Assembly: GCA_002633025.1 (NCBI GenBank)
Contig: NMRB01001167.1
Span: forward strand, 123,769 to 187,768
Direction: 5' to 3'
Source of the DNA: Notospermus geniculatus
Taxonomy: Eukaryota; Nemertea; Pilidiophora; Heteronemertea; Lineidae
Length of the DNA: 64,000 nt
The stretch's first letter is position 1; the number at the start of each line of letters is the position of its first letter. Made by a program: the position numbers and the translations under genes. The notes beneath the pieces were generated by a model. The model had not been told where the DNA came from and searched no databases. It saw only the letters and a program-made list of their open reading frames with translations. Shown here in pieces: positions 41,056 to 53,300 of this stretch.

Positions 41056-43573
41056 AATGTTACATCAACGATTAGCGAGCAACTGTATCCCTGTTACACA
41101 TTATAACCTGCATCTAGAGTAAATATCGGAAACCATTGACATCGCCCCGATGTCCCTCTCTTGTTCACATGAAGGTTTCGTTCCTGCAGCGATAGGAGAT
41201 GGATACGAGCCATCTTGTGGTACGCATTCGAACGAACCGACCTCGAATTAGATCGAGGCCGGTTACCGAAACCGCAGCGTGTAAAAGTGATCAATCCATC
41301 CAGAACCGAACCCGCCCGTGGAGGGTGGAGGTGGGTTTTCTCGAACCCGCACCGTGTAAAAAGGCTTAATGAAGTCAATATTTAATGAATCCTCGCAACA
41401 TTACTCACGTGCATGTAATACCCAACTGTACATTTATCTATTGCTGCATCTACGTATACCACTTTATCTTAAAGCTGATATGATACAAATTGTAGTAGGC
41501 CGTCTGCGAAATAGCTCCATGAATCGATTGGCTCGTGGGCATCGTACAGTTAAGTACAAGATATGGATATGAAGGTTTGGTTCACGTAGTGACCATTATT
41601 TTCATACCGGTTTTGCCCGATTCACTCTTCGATAGCGCGGTTATTCACATTATCATAACCAGGGCTTCGCACTCACGCAGAAAGCTTTCATTGTGAGGCT
41701 GAAGATTGGAAGCCAATAAAATCGGATAACCTTCGATAGAGATGAACTTTTAGTGAATAACCTTAATAAGTTAAAAGTAGATATCCATTTGCTGCTTCGG
41801 ATTTCTTCTGGGGCCATAATATTCGTTAGTTGACCAAAAAATTGCGTTTAATGCCCAGTGCATTCGCGATATCCAATACATGGCAGAATAACACAGGCAG
41901 GACGAGCCTATTATTGGAAGGCGTAGGGGTTTCAGGATTGTTAGATATAAGTCAACATCACAGACGAATTTGCTGTTTGCGTAAAATGATACATTTTGTG
42001 GGAGAAAGGTTACAATAAACTAGCCGATTTTTGAGAGATGGTATGAATTATTAATGTAGATAACTCCTATGAAACGCCTAGATTGCCTGGATTCTACGTG
42101 TAGTGCCATAACTTCTCTGGTGGCAAAGCAGTGAACTATCCTTAGGGCCATGTCGGGTATTGGAAGTTCAGAATTTCTAAAATGGTGCCCCATGTGGTAG
42201 TCTGTAGTTTCCGGAAAGCTGGAAAGTATGTTGGAAAGCTGGAAAGTGTGGGGAATTCCAAAGGTTCAGTATAGAATCTGGAATATCGCGATGGAACGTT
42301 CTTGGTGGTGTTTGAAGTTGCTGTTCTTATGTGTTGTGGTCGTCGTCACCAGGTAAACCACGCACACTGGCTACTCAGTTAGGCCTGCTTAAAGGGACTC
42401 ATGCGAAAAGTGCCAGTACAGCGAATTTTCTTCAGTACCACCTTTCTCCGGAAGATGGCGCAGAAGTACGTCGTAGCAACCGTTGATTTCCCTGGTGTCA
42501 GTAACGATAACTAAAACAGTTTGTTTCAGAATAACATTGTTCGTGTCATAACTCTCCCTCAAATAAATTGATATAAATACTTATTATATTTGGATGACTA
42601 ATTCTGTAGAAAAAAATGGGCATATGCGAAACAAGCAGGGTGTGAGGGCCAATGTCCGTCTCAGACTGCCACAAAAGGGCAGCTGGGGGGTGTTGGGGAG
42701 AGTCGAAATATCTAAAGAAAGTGCACAAGGAAGGTGAAGCTCTTCGGGAGTGTGCATGTGTATGGGGTGGGGCCCTGGGGGTCTGGTGATGGCCACTCCC
42801 AGGAAATCGATTTTCATATTTTTTTAAGTACCGGTATTAATTAGAATAGAAGAAACGCAGCATTGAAGTTTTATTGAAGGCCGATGATCAGGTTAATGTG
42901 TGTGACCCAGACTGATAACACCTGCAACACAGAATAGGAACGGAAGGAGGTACACGGCGTTTTCGGTTCGCTCCACTTGTACAGTAAGATGAAACAATCT
43001 GACCTCTGCAATTGAGATTATCTGCGTGTGACCTGCATATCACTTCAGTTCACCTATAGGCCTCGTCAGTTCATTGAGTATCATTCAGTTTGGCAGCCAT
43101 GAAAAAGAGAGCATGGGTGTCATACGAGAACTGGTGGTGGTTTTGGAGTTGATGTTAGCATGATGTGTTGATGAACGATGCCAAATGCGAGGGTCCGAGG
43201 GTTCGAGTCCGGTAGAAAGCTCTACGTCTTCACCTTAGAAACCCGTTATTTATGCAAATACACATTCAGTGGAAGAAGGCCTGCAGGCTTCATATCATGG
43301 GGCCTTATTCATCAAGCCGTCGTAAGTATAAATACGTAAGAAATTCTTAAGTAATACGTACGCATTTTCGTACGTGGTATTCAGGAAGATTTCGTAAGAA
43401 TTACTTAAAGCCGCACACTATGCACCGCTACTCACTCCCCAGTTCGGCCGAATAGATAGTGCAACCTCATCTACAGGCGCGCGTAGTGTATAGAACCATA
43501 GAACCACATATTATAGCATTATCCTGCATCGAGGTTTTGGGAATCCCCTTGGGGAATCCCCAATGCTGTGTGT
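41056..43573. other. No gene recognised
   Basis: GGAAACCATTGACATCG and GATGTCCCTCTCTTGTT (about 41129-41165) recur at about 31803-31841, a small shared repeat. There is a GTGTAAAA-type inverted pair near 41278 and 41355. At 43299-43415, GGGGCCTTATTCATCAAGCC with mirrored CTTACGA and TACGTA words looks like another short hairpin element. GGTTCGAGTCC at about 43200 is an isolated B-box-like word. Confidence 0.35.
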
Positions 43574-43650
43574 AGTCTTGCGCAGCCAACCACACAGTAC
43601 TGCAACGGTTCCCCAGATTCGAAACAGCGGCTGGGTGACCGAGACTATGC
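43574..43650. mobile_element. Very short TAGTCTTG-family derivative
   Basis: TAGTCTTGCGCAGCC at the left faces GGCTGGGTGACCGAGACTA at the right, like miniature ends of the 32168-32700 element. The flanking 9-mers TGCTGTGTG and TGCTCGTCG agree at 6 of 9 bases. Confidence 0.4.
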
Positions 43651-44399
43651 TCGTCGATTATAACCCATCTGTCTATAGTGTCTGGCTTTAAAAGTTTAAG
43701 AGGGTTTGGTGAATGGGTCTACTTCGTAAGTAAAGCGGCCTGTCCACGTGCAATAAGTATGGCACGCCAAAGTGGAATTTATTCAACCCTGTGAAATACA
43801 TGTCAACATTTGAAAAATACAAGTCAACACAACGAAATACCCGACAACAATTTTTCAAACATGTGTCAACTTTCTTAAAACATGGACAACATTTTCAAAC
43901 ACACGTCAACACTGAAATATGTCTATCTTGTGAAAAAAATCTATCAAGATGTTGACAATTTTTTCGTTCAACATTCTTGAAAAAAATCTTTCATCTTAAA
44001 AAAAAAATTCAACATCTTGAAAAAAATCTTTCAACATCTTGAAAAAATTTATTCAACATCTTGACAAAATTTTTTCAAGATCTTGAAAAAAAATTTTCAA
44101 CATCTTGAAAAAAATCTTTCAACATCTTGAAAAATTTTTGTCAACATCTTGAAAAAATTTGTTCAAGATACACGTGACGAGTTGAAAAATTTCGTTCAAC
44201 ATTCACGTGACCTATGGGTGGTTATATCCGCAAAAAGTAAACATTGACACAACCGAGACACAGATCACAAAATCAGAGACGTGCTTTTAGAAAACAGGGT
44301 GGAATTTGATTGGATGTTGCTGCATGGTGATGTCCCATCATGCCTCAGCACGAATTAAGATAAAATGGGGCGCTGCGTTCGCTTTCGTAAAAATCGGTT

Positions 44400-46207
44400 T
44401 TTAGCTCAGCTGACCAAAGGTCAGCGGAGCTAGTCATATGTATACTGAGTGGCGTCCGTCTGTGTGTCGTCCGTTAAACTGGCACGTTTCGCAACCGCAC
44501 GGCCCAGGGTCATGAAAGTTGGTGGAGAGGTAGGCCCTGGGAAGGACTCGAAACAGAACAAAAGATTTTGGCGATTTGACCCACATTGTGCCCCCCAGGG
44601 GGCAATTTGCGCAAAACGAAATATCTCAATATCTCAGCACCTGTGATAAATATGTCGACCAAAAGTGATGGAATAGATAGGTTGATATTTTCTACATCCG
44701 TTCAAAGGGGAAATAATGTCAGATCTGTCCACCAGGGGGTCCTATTCAACAAAATCAAAAACAGGGGTATTTGAATTTCCCGCACTTCAAAGTTCCCAGA
44801 GTGACTCTGTACCTGGTGTCCTCTCCACCTATATGTAGCCAGTGGTAACACTGAGACTGGACTGATACTATGTTCAACATGGCCACTGTCATGACTGTGC
44901 TTTTCATCACTTGAGAAGTTCAACGTACTGTTGTATCATGACTATCTTTCATCAGGTAAGATCACATACTTAAACTCATTTTTTTAAGTGGGGTAACAGT
45001 CTCAATACCTAATTGGTAACTTAGATCATTGAAATAGGTAGATTTGAACAGTCTAGTAGGCCTAGTGGAGCATACATTGACACAAGATGATGATCAACCT
45101 CACCACCATGATTCATGGCATGAGCGTGTTGTGGTCTCACTAAACAGTGGGCGGGCATCCAGGCAACCGAGTAGCTTTACCCTGTTTATACTTCATATGT
45201 TTGTATTCAATGTCATAGCAAGGAACTACGCCTGGCAAGGTTTTATGAATTATGGACTGGTTCCCATCCATTAACCCCTTACCACCGTGTGGGTGTCATT
45301 AAGACCTATCTCGATTCACCACGAGTTGCAGGCCTATTATTTGGTATTAAAGGAGCTGGACGTCCAAGTTGTAAACACTCAATCACTGCGGTGCTGCCAC
45401 CTATTGTCGGTGATATGTACTGACGTGAATATCGTGAATGGGTTGCATTGGACCGGGCACCAGTCTAACGATCACGGGGCGCTACTGGTGCTGCCACCTT
45501 CACGAGGAAATAAAACTAGTTTGCTGGCCACTGTTTGTAAACAAACCAGTTTGTTTACAACTTGGACGTCGAGCTCCTTTAACCCTTCCTCACCTGTGAC
45601 CCAGTAGGTCTCATAATGATAATGATAGCTATCTCAATTCATAAGTAATATATTTAAACCCCTTCCCACAAAATGGCTCTGATATGATACAACATGTATC
45701 ATCTTAATTCATGAAGTCCTTCCCACCCAATGGGTGTAAAACGCCATCCAGAGATATTAACCCCTTCCTAGCCAAGTGGTCTGATGAGATATCTTTTTGG
45801 ATCCATGAAGTGATATTAACCCCTTCCCACCCAATGAGTGTAATACGATATCTATCTCGATTCAATAAGCGATGTTAACCCCTTTCTACCCAAGTGGCCT
45901 GATAAGATATCTTTTTCGATTGATGAAGTGATATTAACCCCTTCCCACCCAATAGGTGTAATACGACATCTATCTCGATTCACCAAGAGATATTACGGTA
46001 ACCCCTTCCTACCCAAGTGGTCTGATAAAATATCTTTTTCGATTCACGCAGTGATATTAACCCCTTTCCAATGAACTGATTTCCACGAGGAACGCTTTGC
46101 TTGCTAATCATTAAAAAGGCATACTATTCGTACTTCGTTTCCCCTCTTTCAGCCTCTTGAGTTGGCAGGTCATAGTCAGCTGAGCGCAAGGCCCATGGGC
46201 CTCTTGT
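44400..46207. repeat. Interior repeat element with GCTCAGCTGACC and GGGCCTCTTGTT ends
   Basis: It begins TTTAGCTCAGCTGACCAAAG followed by GTGGCGTCCGTCTGTGTGTC, and ends AGTCAGCTGAGCGCAAGGCC with CATGGGCCTCTTGTT. Families with this AGCTGAGC...GGCCTCTTG layout are widespread in marine invertebrates, as far as I recall. A diverged part (about 44790-45130) recurs inverted at about 51790-52310. Confidence 0.5.
45590..46075. repeat. About 60-bp tandem repeat (TTAACCCCTTCC units)
   Basis: TTAACCCC-type words recur at about 45757, 45816, 45875, 45934, 45999 and 46057. Alternate units carry CCCAATGGGTGTAA and CCCAAGTGGTCTGAT, so the higher-order period is about 120 bp. Confidence 0.8.
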
Positions 46208-46239
46208 TAGTGTACTTGAGCCCTGTCGTTAATATTTTT

Positions 46240-46765
46240 TTGTAATTTCCTTCGCAGTGCATCAGTTCCAGGATGTATCTAGAAAATGTCTGGCGCAAAA
46301 CTAAAATAATAGGTGGCTCTGCTGAGATATTAATACTTTTACGTGTTTGGTCATAAGTTCTGATTGGGTTAACATATTGACCTAATTCTTGTACATTCTA
46401 CAGGTGCACATGTCTGTGCATCCGTACATACATGTATGCAATTTGCCGCATTAACCCATCCCTCCATTTTGTCAGTAAAATAGGACAGTCAGTAAGATAG
46501 CATGCCGAGACCATCTCTCTATTTTACTGACAAAATAGAGGAAGGGGGTTAATGCGCCAAATTGCATACATGTATGTACGGATGCACAGACATGTGTACC
46601 TGAAGAATGTACAAGAATTAGGTCAAAATGTTAACCCAATCAGAACTTATGACCAAAAACGTAAAAGTATTAATATCTCAGCAGCGCCACCTATTATTTT
46701 AGTTACGCGCCAGACATTTTCTAGATACATCCTGGAACTGATGCACTGCGAAGGAAATTTCAAAA
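46240..46765. repeat. 525-bp inner palindrome of the fold-back element
   Basis: CCTTCGCAGTGCATCAGTTC and CATACATGTATGCAATTTG are matched by their complements right of the centre (about 46500). Arms are about 230 bp with few differences, and the central words TATTTTACTGACAAAATAGA also mirror. Confidence 0.85.
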
Positions 46766-47329
46766 ATATATTAACCACATGGTTCAAGTACAGTAAAAAC
46801 CGATTTTCACGAAAGCGAACGCAGCGCCCCCTTTTATCTTAATTCGTGCTGAGGCATGATGGGGCATCACCATGCAGCAACACCCAATCAAATTCCACCC
46901 TGTTTTCTAAAAGCACGTCTCTGATTTAATGATCTGTGTCTCTGTTGTGTCAATGTTTACTTTTTGCGGATATAACCACCCATAGGTCACGTGAATGTTG
47001 AACGAAATTTTTTAACTCGTCACGTGGATCTTGACCAAATTTTTTCAAGATGTTGACAAAAAATTTTCAAGATGTTGAAAGATTTTTTTCAAGATGTTGA
47101 AAATTTTTTTTCAAGATCTTGAAAAAATTTTGTCAAGATGTTGAACAAATTTTTTCAAGATGTTGAAAGATTTTTTTCAAGAATGTTGAACGAAAAAATT
47201 GTCAACATCTTGATAGATATTTTTCACAAGATAGACATATTTTCAGTGTTGACATGTGTTTGAAAATGTTGTCAATGTTTTTTGAAAGTTGACACATGTT
47301 TGAAAAATTGTTGTCGGGTATTTCGTTGT

Positions 47330-48589
47330 CACAGTGGTCCTTAACCGGAAGAAAGTGCAAAAAAAATTTACTCAAATAAAACCTACGTCAGAATATTCCT
47401 AAGACAACCTAGTTTCATTTGCTGAAGGAACGAAAAAAATCTGTTGGGAAAATTTTGAGAAAATCCACTTTTTCGAAATGGCGGCCATTTTGGATGCTGG
47501 AAATTTGAGAAAAAGGGCTGCAGTTTTCAATATTCATTCTGAATTGGCAGATTTCCTCAGGAAATGATAGTAGTGGCCATCCTGCATCAATATATAATGC
47601 AAAGCACCCAATTTGGTGTTATACAGGGTGTCTCATGCAAAAAAACAGGGAAGACAGTGTTATTTTGAAACATCATTTACAAATGCCATTTGAACATGGC
47701 TGATAAGGCACATAGAGATTCTTCACTTGCACAGTAATCACGGTGGCCAACCGTACAGGGTCAGAAAGCGTCCCGTTCCAATTCCATACCATTGCCAAAA
47801 CTGAATTAGATGCAGTAAACACTCCCCAACACTACTGAAGTACACTGGATGGGTGAAGAATTTTGATTCATGACAGAAAATGATAATCAGGTGTACAGCA
47901 ATTAATTCTCATTGGGCGATCATGCATCACGGGAAATTTTGTTCACCCGTAACCCTGTACAGTTGGCCATCGTGGCAATTCACAGTTCCATCTAAACATG
48001 AGCAACATTGTATTCCAGAACACTCTGTCGGCAAACGTCTATCATGTGCATCATAGCATCATAGCCCGTAATTGTTTCCAGAAGGTCATCATTTCCAACA
48101 ATTGAAATGCTGCCTTTCCTAAAACAAAGAAGGCAAACTTTAGCCCTGACAGTTTCATGATCCATTCTTCCAATACGGGTACGTTTACTGTCCCAGCTGA
48201 AGGACTGTGTGGATAAGGACTCAACAGGGCATTTATATGGGCATAGTCCCTTTATTATGATATAAGATGGTCTCGGGTGTCATCTTAGTTCTATCTGGTG
48301 GTCACGTCACTTTCAGAAAATGACAAAAGGGTGTCTGCAATGGCCACTACTATCATTTCCTGAGGAAATCTGCCAATTCAGAATGAATATTGACAACTGC
48401 AGCCCTTTTTCTCAAATTTCCAGCATCCAAAAGGCCGCCATTTCGAAAAAGTGGATTTTCTCAAAATTTTCCCAACAGATTTTTTTCGTTCCTTCAGCAA
48501 ATGAAACTAGGTTGTCTTAGGAATATTCTGACGTAGGTTTTATTTGAGTAAAATTTTTTTGCACTTTCTTCCGGTTAAGGACCACTGTG
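47330..48589. mobile_element. CACAGTG-ended element, 1,260 bp, long TIRs, 4- or 5-bp target duplication
   Basis: CACAGTGGTCCTTAACCGG starts the element and its inverse ends it. The arms are about 250 bp. TTGT flanks both sides (47326-47329, 48590-48593). If the last G is counted as target, GTTGT is a 5-bp duplication. The intact left arm of the host fold-back supplies the empty site. CAC-started TIRs with 4-bp duplications fit Chapaev-type elements; CACAGTG with 5 bp would fit Transib. There is no transposase. Confidence 0.8.
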
Positions 48590-48663
48590 TTGTGTTGACA
48601 TGTATTTCTCAAATGTTGACATGTATTTCACAGGGTTGAATAAATTCCACTTTGGCGTGCCAT

Positions 48664-48792
48664 AAATAAGGATCAAAATGGGCCAAATTATTCCCACTCT
48701 TTCTTCCATCCATTATACAGAAGCACATGACACCTGTTTTGGGCCCCATATTGTGCAGTAATATTGTACCGTGGAAAAAACCGCTTTAAGCT
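48664..48792. mobile_element. Partial copy of the TAAAGCTGCCC palindromic MITE
   Basis: GGGCCCCATATTGTGCAGTA and ATATTGTACCGTG match the right half of 51979-52138. The left tip is missing. Confidence 0.6.
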
Positions 48793-48806
48793 ACGTTTAA
48801 AGGCTG

Positions 48807-48933
48807 ATTAATACTCGCTTGCGGACCGTCAAGCGCATGAAACTGATCGCGGGTTTCCACGACGTGAATGTGCACACGCAGTGAAATTGATCATAGTCGG
48901 CGCAAAATCCGGACGGAGTATGAATCAGCCTTA
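48807..48933. mobile_element. Short TIR element, about 127 bp
   Basis: TAAAGGCTGATTAATACTCG faces CGGAGTATGAATCAGCCTTA. It is non-coding. The following 48934-49190 has further GCGTTT/AAACGAGCC-type mirrored words around an N at 49022. Confidence 0.6.
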
Positions 48934-49190
48934 AAGCTGCTTTTCTACGAGGCGTTTGCGGGCGCGGAATCGGAGGCGGCGTGGGTGGAAAAAAATCTAT
49001 CCAACGTATTTCCCTTTAGCTNGGCCCGTTTCCACAGAAGCGGTAGCGTGAGCGTTTTGACGCTTCGCCCATTGTTTGGAAGCAGAGCGGCGGAAAATAA
49101 CAAAAGATTTGACGCATCACGCAGCGTGAAACGTGTCTGTGGAAACGAGCCTTTAATCGGCGTTTTCGTACCGTATATAACTTGTATGTA

Positions 49191-49339
49191 GGGAGGTTTC
49201 GAAATTAAACGATAAACGTAAACGTTAACGACAACTTTATTTTTGTACCGAAAATGCAATGCAAAATCTGGTTAATGTGTAGTATGGAAAATAACGTTGT
49301 CGTAAAGTTTTGGTTTATCGTTTGATTTCGAAACCTCCC
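49191..49339. mobile_element. TA-flanked MITE, copy 3 of 3 (149 bp)
   Basis: It has the same TIRs and length as 31941-32089. TA is at the left; the right flank is CA, probably a mutated TA. Confidence 0.85.
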
Positions 49340-51636
49340 CAGTAACGGAAGCCTAACACTCGCATTGCTTCCAGGCCCAAGCAGTCGCCTAGGCTACTGT
49401 TGTTGCATTCTGAATCCGACGGCGAAATGTAGGTGGCGTTTTACGCGTTCGAGTTGTTTGAACGTGTACATGTACATGTATATCGTACACCGCAGCATTT
49501 CTGCATCGTTGTTTGATGAAACTGGTCCCTGGAATTTGGCCGTATCTACAGGGTATTGTGCTGTATCTACATGACGTGTACACTTGCAGAGTCATATTCA
49601 GCTTTCTTTCAATTGCTTGAATGTTCGACGCCAAAGGGAACTGACTTGATTGTCTTTATCAATTTGGGAATGCCTCAAGAAGAAATGCAATACATAATTC
49701 CTTAATTCATCTTTTGCGCATACCAGCGGCAAAATGATGAACGCCGTACTTGATTTCGAACATCAGCTGTCTACTTCCGTTTCTGATTATTCTAGTCGTA
49801 GACCCGAGGGTTATGAAATTCTATGCGAGATGGTGGCCGTTCCATTAAAGTCCTATGTGCACCACAAAAATAAATTCTCACTCTTTTTCAGCTTTGTACA
49901 GCATTCAGACATCGAACTGCATTTTTTGGTGTTTGTTTCATGAAATTAGGCCTATGTAATATAGTAAAGCGAGATATCAAGGATTTTGTCAGTCAAAATC
50001 ATTGGGCTAAAAACCTTGTGAACGACTTCAACAATGTAAATATGCTAATTTATTCGTGACATAATTCTAAATTCATTTGACCCACCCAGAGTACGTTGGA
50101 TGCATTTTCCTGCATGATAATTGCATTTTGTTGAATTTCCCATCACATACATTGCCTAATTTGGTTACTAGGCCGCTCTAATCAGGGAAATGACATGTTC
50201 ATCATGCAAATTCCCTAGTGTGACATCACTTAATGAGGCAGTCTTACACCATTCTGATTTTAGCCGAGTCATTCACAGAATCAACCATAACTTTCTAACC
50301 GGTTGGAATTTTTTTCACGAAATAAAAAAAAATTCTTTATAATTCTGTGCCAAATGATTATACAAGCTGCAAAAAAGGTGCATGTAGGACTTTAAGAACG
50401 ATCACGGGTGGATAATATACCTTTCAGAGGTGGACATGTAATCAACGGTTTGAAGCCTTATGTAGGCGAAAAGTTCAGTTCATGTTATTTTGTCTCCGTG
50501 AGGCACACCCATTGCATGTGAAGCTATACAGAGGGAAAATTACGTTTTTTTACAAGAGCATATTTAATGGTTTCTGTTGTTGTAGATTGTCAATAATTAA
50601 CGAGATAAGCTTCAGTGTAACTTTATATATGAAAAACATTCTTTCCAGACATGTTTGCTTTTCATCCACCGCTCACCATTCTCAACAACAAGCTCATTAT
50701 TTCGACAAATTCCTCCGTTTGTTGATGTGACATTTAGCTTCCTCCTCTTCGTGTCCCTCGTGTTATTTGCTTTCATCAGGACCATCCTTATTTCAGGAGA
50801 GCATTGTCAAATCGATCCGTCGTTTTTACAGTATCCTTGATATTCACCAGTGTGAATAAACAATTAAATTTTCGTGTCACTTGAACTTAAAAATCAGAAT
50901 GTAAAAAGCTATAAATATTCACCACCGCTTAAAATATCACTCGATAACCTTGCCCAGGGGAAGTAAAGCGAAAGCCTTTTCAAAACAAAAGGTAAGAAAG
51001 AAAGAAAAGCTACGTCAAACTTTTGGACTTCCAGCATCGCTGAGTTCCAAAAATCAGTAAACCCCAGAATGTTTTCTTCTTCTTTTATTCACGATTACTG
51101 ACGCGAGAGGCATTGGTAACGAGAATTCACCAACACAACAAAAATATCTAACAGCCATAATTGTCTAACGACATGTAAAGTAAAAATATCCTAAATTTAA
51201 ATAGAGTCAATTTTTATAAGGTTAAAGTTACTGAATAATCTGGGACCTCGATATTCCGATGTCGAGTTCATCGAACAACAAAATCCAATTCCACCATTGA
51301 GTATACAATGTACATGTACCATTGTATATGAGGTTTCCATTTTTAGCCAGAATTCACCAGAAATAGTAATTGTGCTATTGATAGTTGTGGCATTTGATAT
51401 ATCAATTTAATATGAATTCAATATAGTGAATTAGGGCCTGAGGTTTTATTTTTGTCAAAGGTGTCGCAGTTCATTTGATATTGAAGATGATACCCCAGTT
51501 AATTCAATTGTGTCGAAATGTCACGTCGTACATGTAACCGAATCGTCTTCCTTTGTATCACCTTCAGCCGAAACATCTGAAATTCGCCCACACACCATGT
51601 TTTACTCTTAAAGCGCCACGCTATGCATCCAAAACT
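49340..51636. other. No gene recognised
   Basis: A/T-rich sequence without a credible frame or obvious repeat. Short TACATGTACATGTA words occur at about 49467 and 51310. Confidence 0.4.
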
Positions 51637-51772
51637 GGGCCCAGTTTCACAAAGAATCTTAAGTCTAAAGTTTGACTTAAGTCATCATGTGACCAGGTTT
51701 CAGCAAATCAGATGGCTTCATTTCAGACTTAAGTTTTTTCTTAGACTTAAGATTCTTTGTGCAACTGGGCCC
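51637..51772. mobile_element. Palindromic MITE, 136 bp
   Basis: GGGCCCAGTTTCACAAAGAA and TCTTAAGTCTAA face TTAGACTTAAGATTCTTTGT and AACTGGGCCC. Its ACTTAAGTCTAA core resembles the families at 12011 and 61714. Confidence 0.85.
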
Positions 51773-51775
51773 TGA

Positions 51776-52317
51776 ATTTCGTGACGCCGTCGTAGTGCAT
51801 CTCATTTACGGTGACCTCGTTCATAGCATTATACACACGGTCGAAGTACACCATTTACACACAGAGCTAATTCATGGTGGTGAGGTTGATCATGATCTTG
51901 TCAATGCATGCTCGACAAGACTGTTCAAATCTATCTATTTGAATGATGTAAATTACCAATTAGGTATTCTGTGTGTTCTAAAGCTGCCCATACACGATCA
52001 ATATTATTGCACAATATGAGGATCACAATGGGCAATACTATTGTCAATCTTTCTTCCAATTATCATGCTAGAAGCACACGACCACCCATTTGGGCCCCAT
52101 ATTGTGCAATAATATTGCGCCGTGTATGGGCGGCTTTACACACAAACGAATGAGTTGAAGCATGTGTACCTTACCTGATGAAGGGTTATTCACGCTATAA
52201 CACCACGTTGAACTTGTCAAGTGGTGAAGCTGTGGCTGCCATGATATAGTATCAGTCCAGCCTCGGTGTTATCACTGGCTATATACGGCTGGACAGGGGA
52301 CCAGTCTTATCGAGGTG
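51776..52317 (-). repeat. Diverged inverted copy of part of the 44400-46207 repeat
   Basis: ACAGAGCTAATTCATGGTGG, GACTGTTCAAATCTA and CCTGATGAAGGGTTATTCAC parallel the complement of about 44940-45120. It is interrupted by the palindrome 51979-52138. Confidence 0.5.
51979..52138. mobile_element. Palindromic MITE, 160 bp
   Basis: TAAAGCTGCCCATACACG faces CGTGTATGGGCGGCTTTA. Inner arms share ATATTATTGCACAATATG. A partial relative is at 48664-48792. Confidence 0.85.
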
Positions 52318-52513
52318 TAGTCTCGCGCAGCCAGACCCTCGGTTGGGAGACCGAGGGTCTGGCCACAACGTCTAAAACTTTTGTGATGCTGCTTTGCGCA
52401 CGACTGCCNTGTCAAGTGGTGAAGCTATGGCTGCCATGATATAGTATCAGTCCAGCCTCGGTGTTATCACTGGCTATATACGGCTGGACAGGGGACCAGT
52501 CTTATCGAGGTGT
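52215..52513 (+). repeat. 104-bp direct duplication around an N, likely scaffold join
   Basis: TGTCAAGTGGTGAAGC through CTTATCGAGGTGT occurs at 52215-52318 and again, with one difference, at 52410-52513. Between them lie a TAGTCTCG-family left end (from 52318) and one N (52409). This looks like two overlapping contigs, one with the MITE inserted and one without. Confidence 0.75.
52318..52408. mobile_element. Left end of a TAGTCTCG-family MITE, cut by a contig end
   Basis: TAGTCTCGCGCAGCCAGACC followed by CTCGGTTGGGAGACCGAGGG matches the family. It follows ATCGAGGTG, the 9-mer that should be its target duplication. The sequence is lost at the N. Confidence 0.7.
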
Positions 52514-52564
52514 GGAGGGAGAAAGAGTCACCTAACGCATATACATGTAGTCGCGCTTTAAAGG

Positions 52565-52709
52565 CGCACTGGAAAAAATATTTTCTTATTTTCTTACTTT
52601 TTCTTACTTTCTTGGGAGTGAGACAAGAAAATCACAAGAAAAATTACAGATTTTCTTGTCTCACTCCCAAGAAAGTAAGAAAAAATAAGAAAATATTTTT
52701 TGCAGTGCG
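52565..52709. mobile_element. Palindromic MITE, 145 bp
   Basis: CGCACTGGAAAAAATATTTT faces AAAATATTTTTTGCAGTGCG. The arms share CTTACTTTCTTGGGAGTGAG and ACAAGAAAATC. Loop of about 10 bases. Confidence 0.9.
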
Positions 52710-53300
52710 TTGTTCCAAATGAGATTTTTTGCGCAAGTTGACTCTCAAGAGGCAAATCACCATCGTTGGTTTCCTCACGGCTTTCGCTGAGTGATGACAC
52801 AAATACTGCCCATATTTTTCTGTATGGTTGAGTTTTTCCATCGAAAGCCAAGTCACATAACAAAATTCTCACACCCTATTAAGTGACATTAACAACTTGT
52901 GAATAGCTAATCAGCGTGGAGAGGTATCTTTAGACAATGCCTATTGTCTCCAAGCGAATTAAACTTGATATCGACCTGCACCTGAACCTTCTAAACATAT
53001 CCCGAGGGAAATATCACGATATTTATAGTAACAATGATTGATTGTTACTATATACAGACATAGGGAAAGTAATAAATATGATCAATAGCCGATTCGTATC
53101 TTCAGCGAATTTCATGTTGCACCAAGTGATGCCGCCTGCCGTGTAGGTTGATTACCGAAGTCACCACTAGGATCGCATCCAGAATCCACGCCTCCTGGGC
53201 GGGTTTCAGTGTGTGTCATTTGTATGATTCATAAAGCCATTCCATACAGCATTTATTGATGTCATTCTGTCTCTCGACACGCCAAGGAGGGAAACCTCCG
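52710..53300. other. Upstream region of the SBK-like kinase gene
   Basis: No repeat or frame recognised. A CACGATATTT/ATTGTTACTATATAC stretch with small inverted words lies near 53012-53060. Confidence 0.35.

Larger units (their letters stand above)
43760..48662. mobile_element. 4.9-kb fold-back element with 22-bp tandem units in its arms
   Basis: TGGCACGCCAAAGTGGAATT at the left is mirrored by AATTCCACTTTGGCGTGCCA at the right. The arms are about 640 bp. Their core is a run of degenerate 22-23-bp units (TCAACATCTTGAAAAAAATC and variants, about 43925-44200 and inverted at about 47010-47230). The inner arm ends with GAAAGCGAACGCAGCGCCCC and its inverse. The right arm is cut by the 47330-48589 element. 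TA flanks both borders. The interior holds other repeats and no gene. Confidence 0.75.

Noticed and set aside
43170-43240. tRNA gene suggested by GGTTCGAGTCC
   Set aside because: Only a B-box-like word is present. No A-box at the right distance and no cloverleaf.
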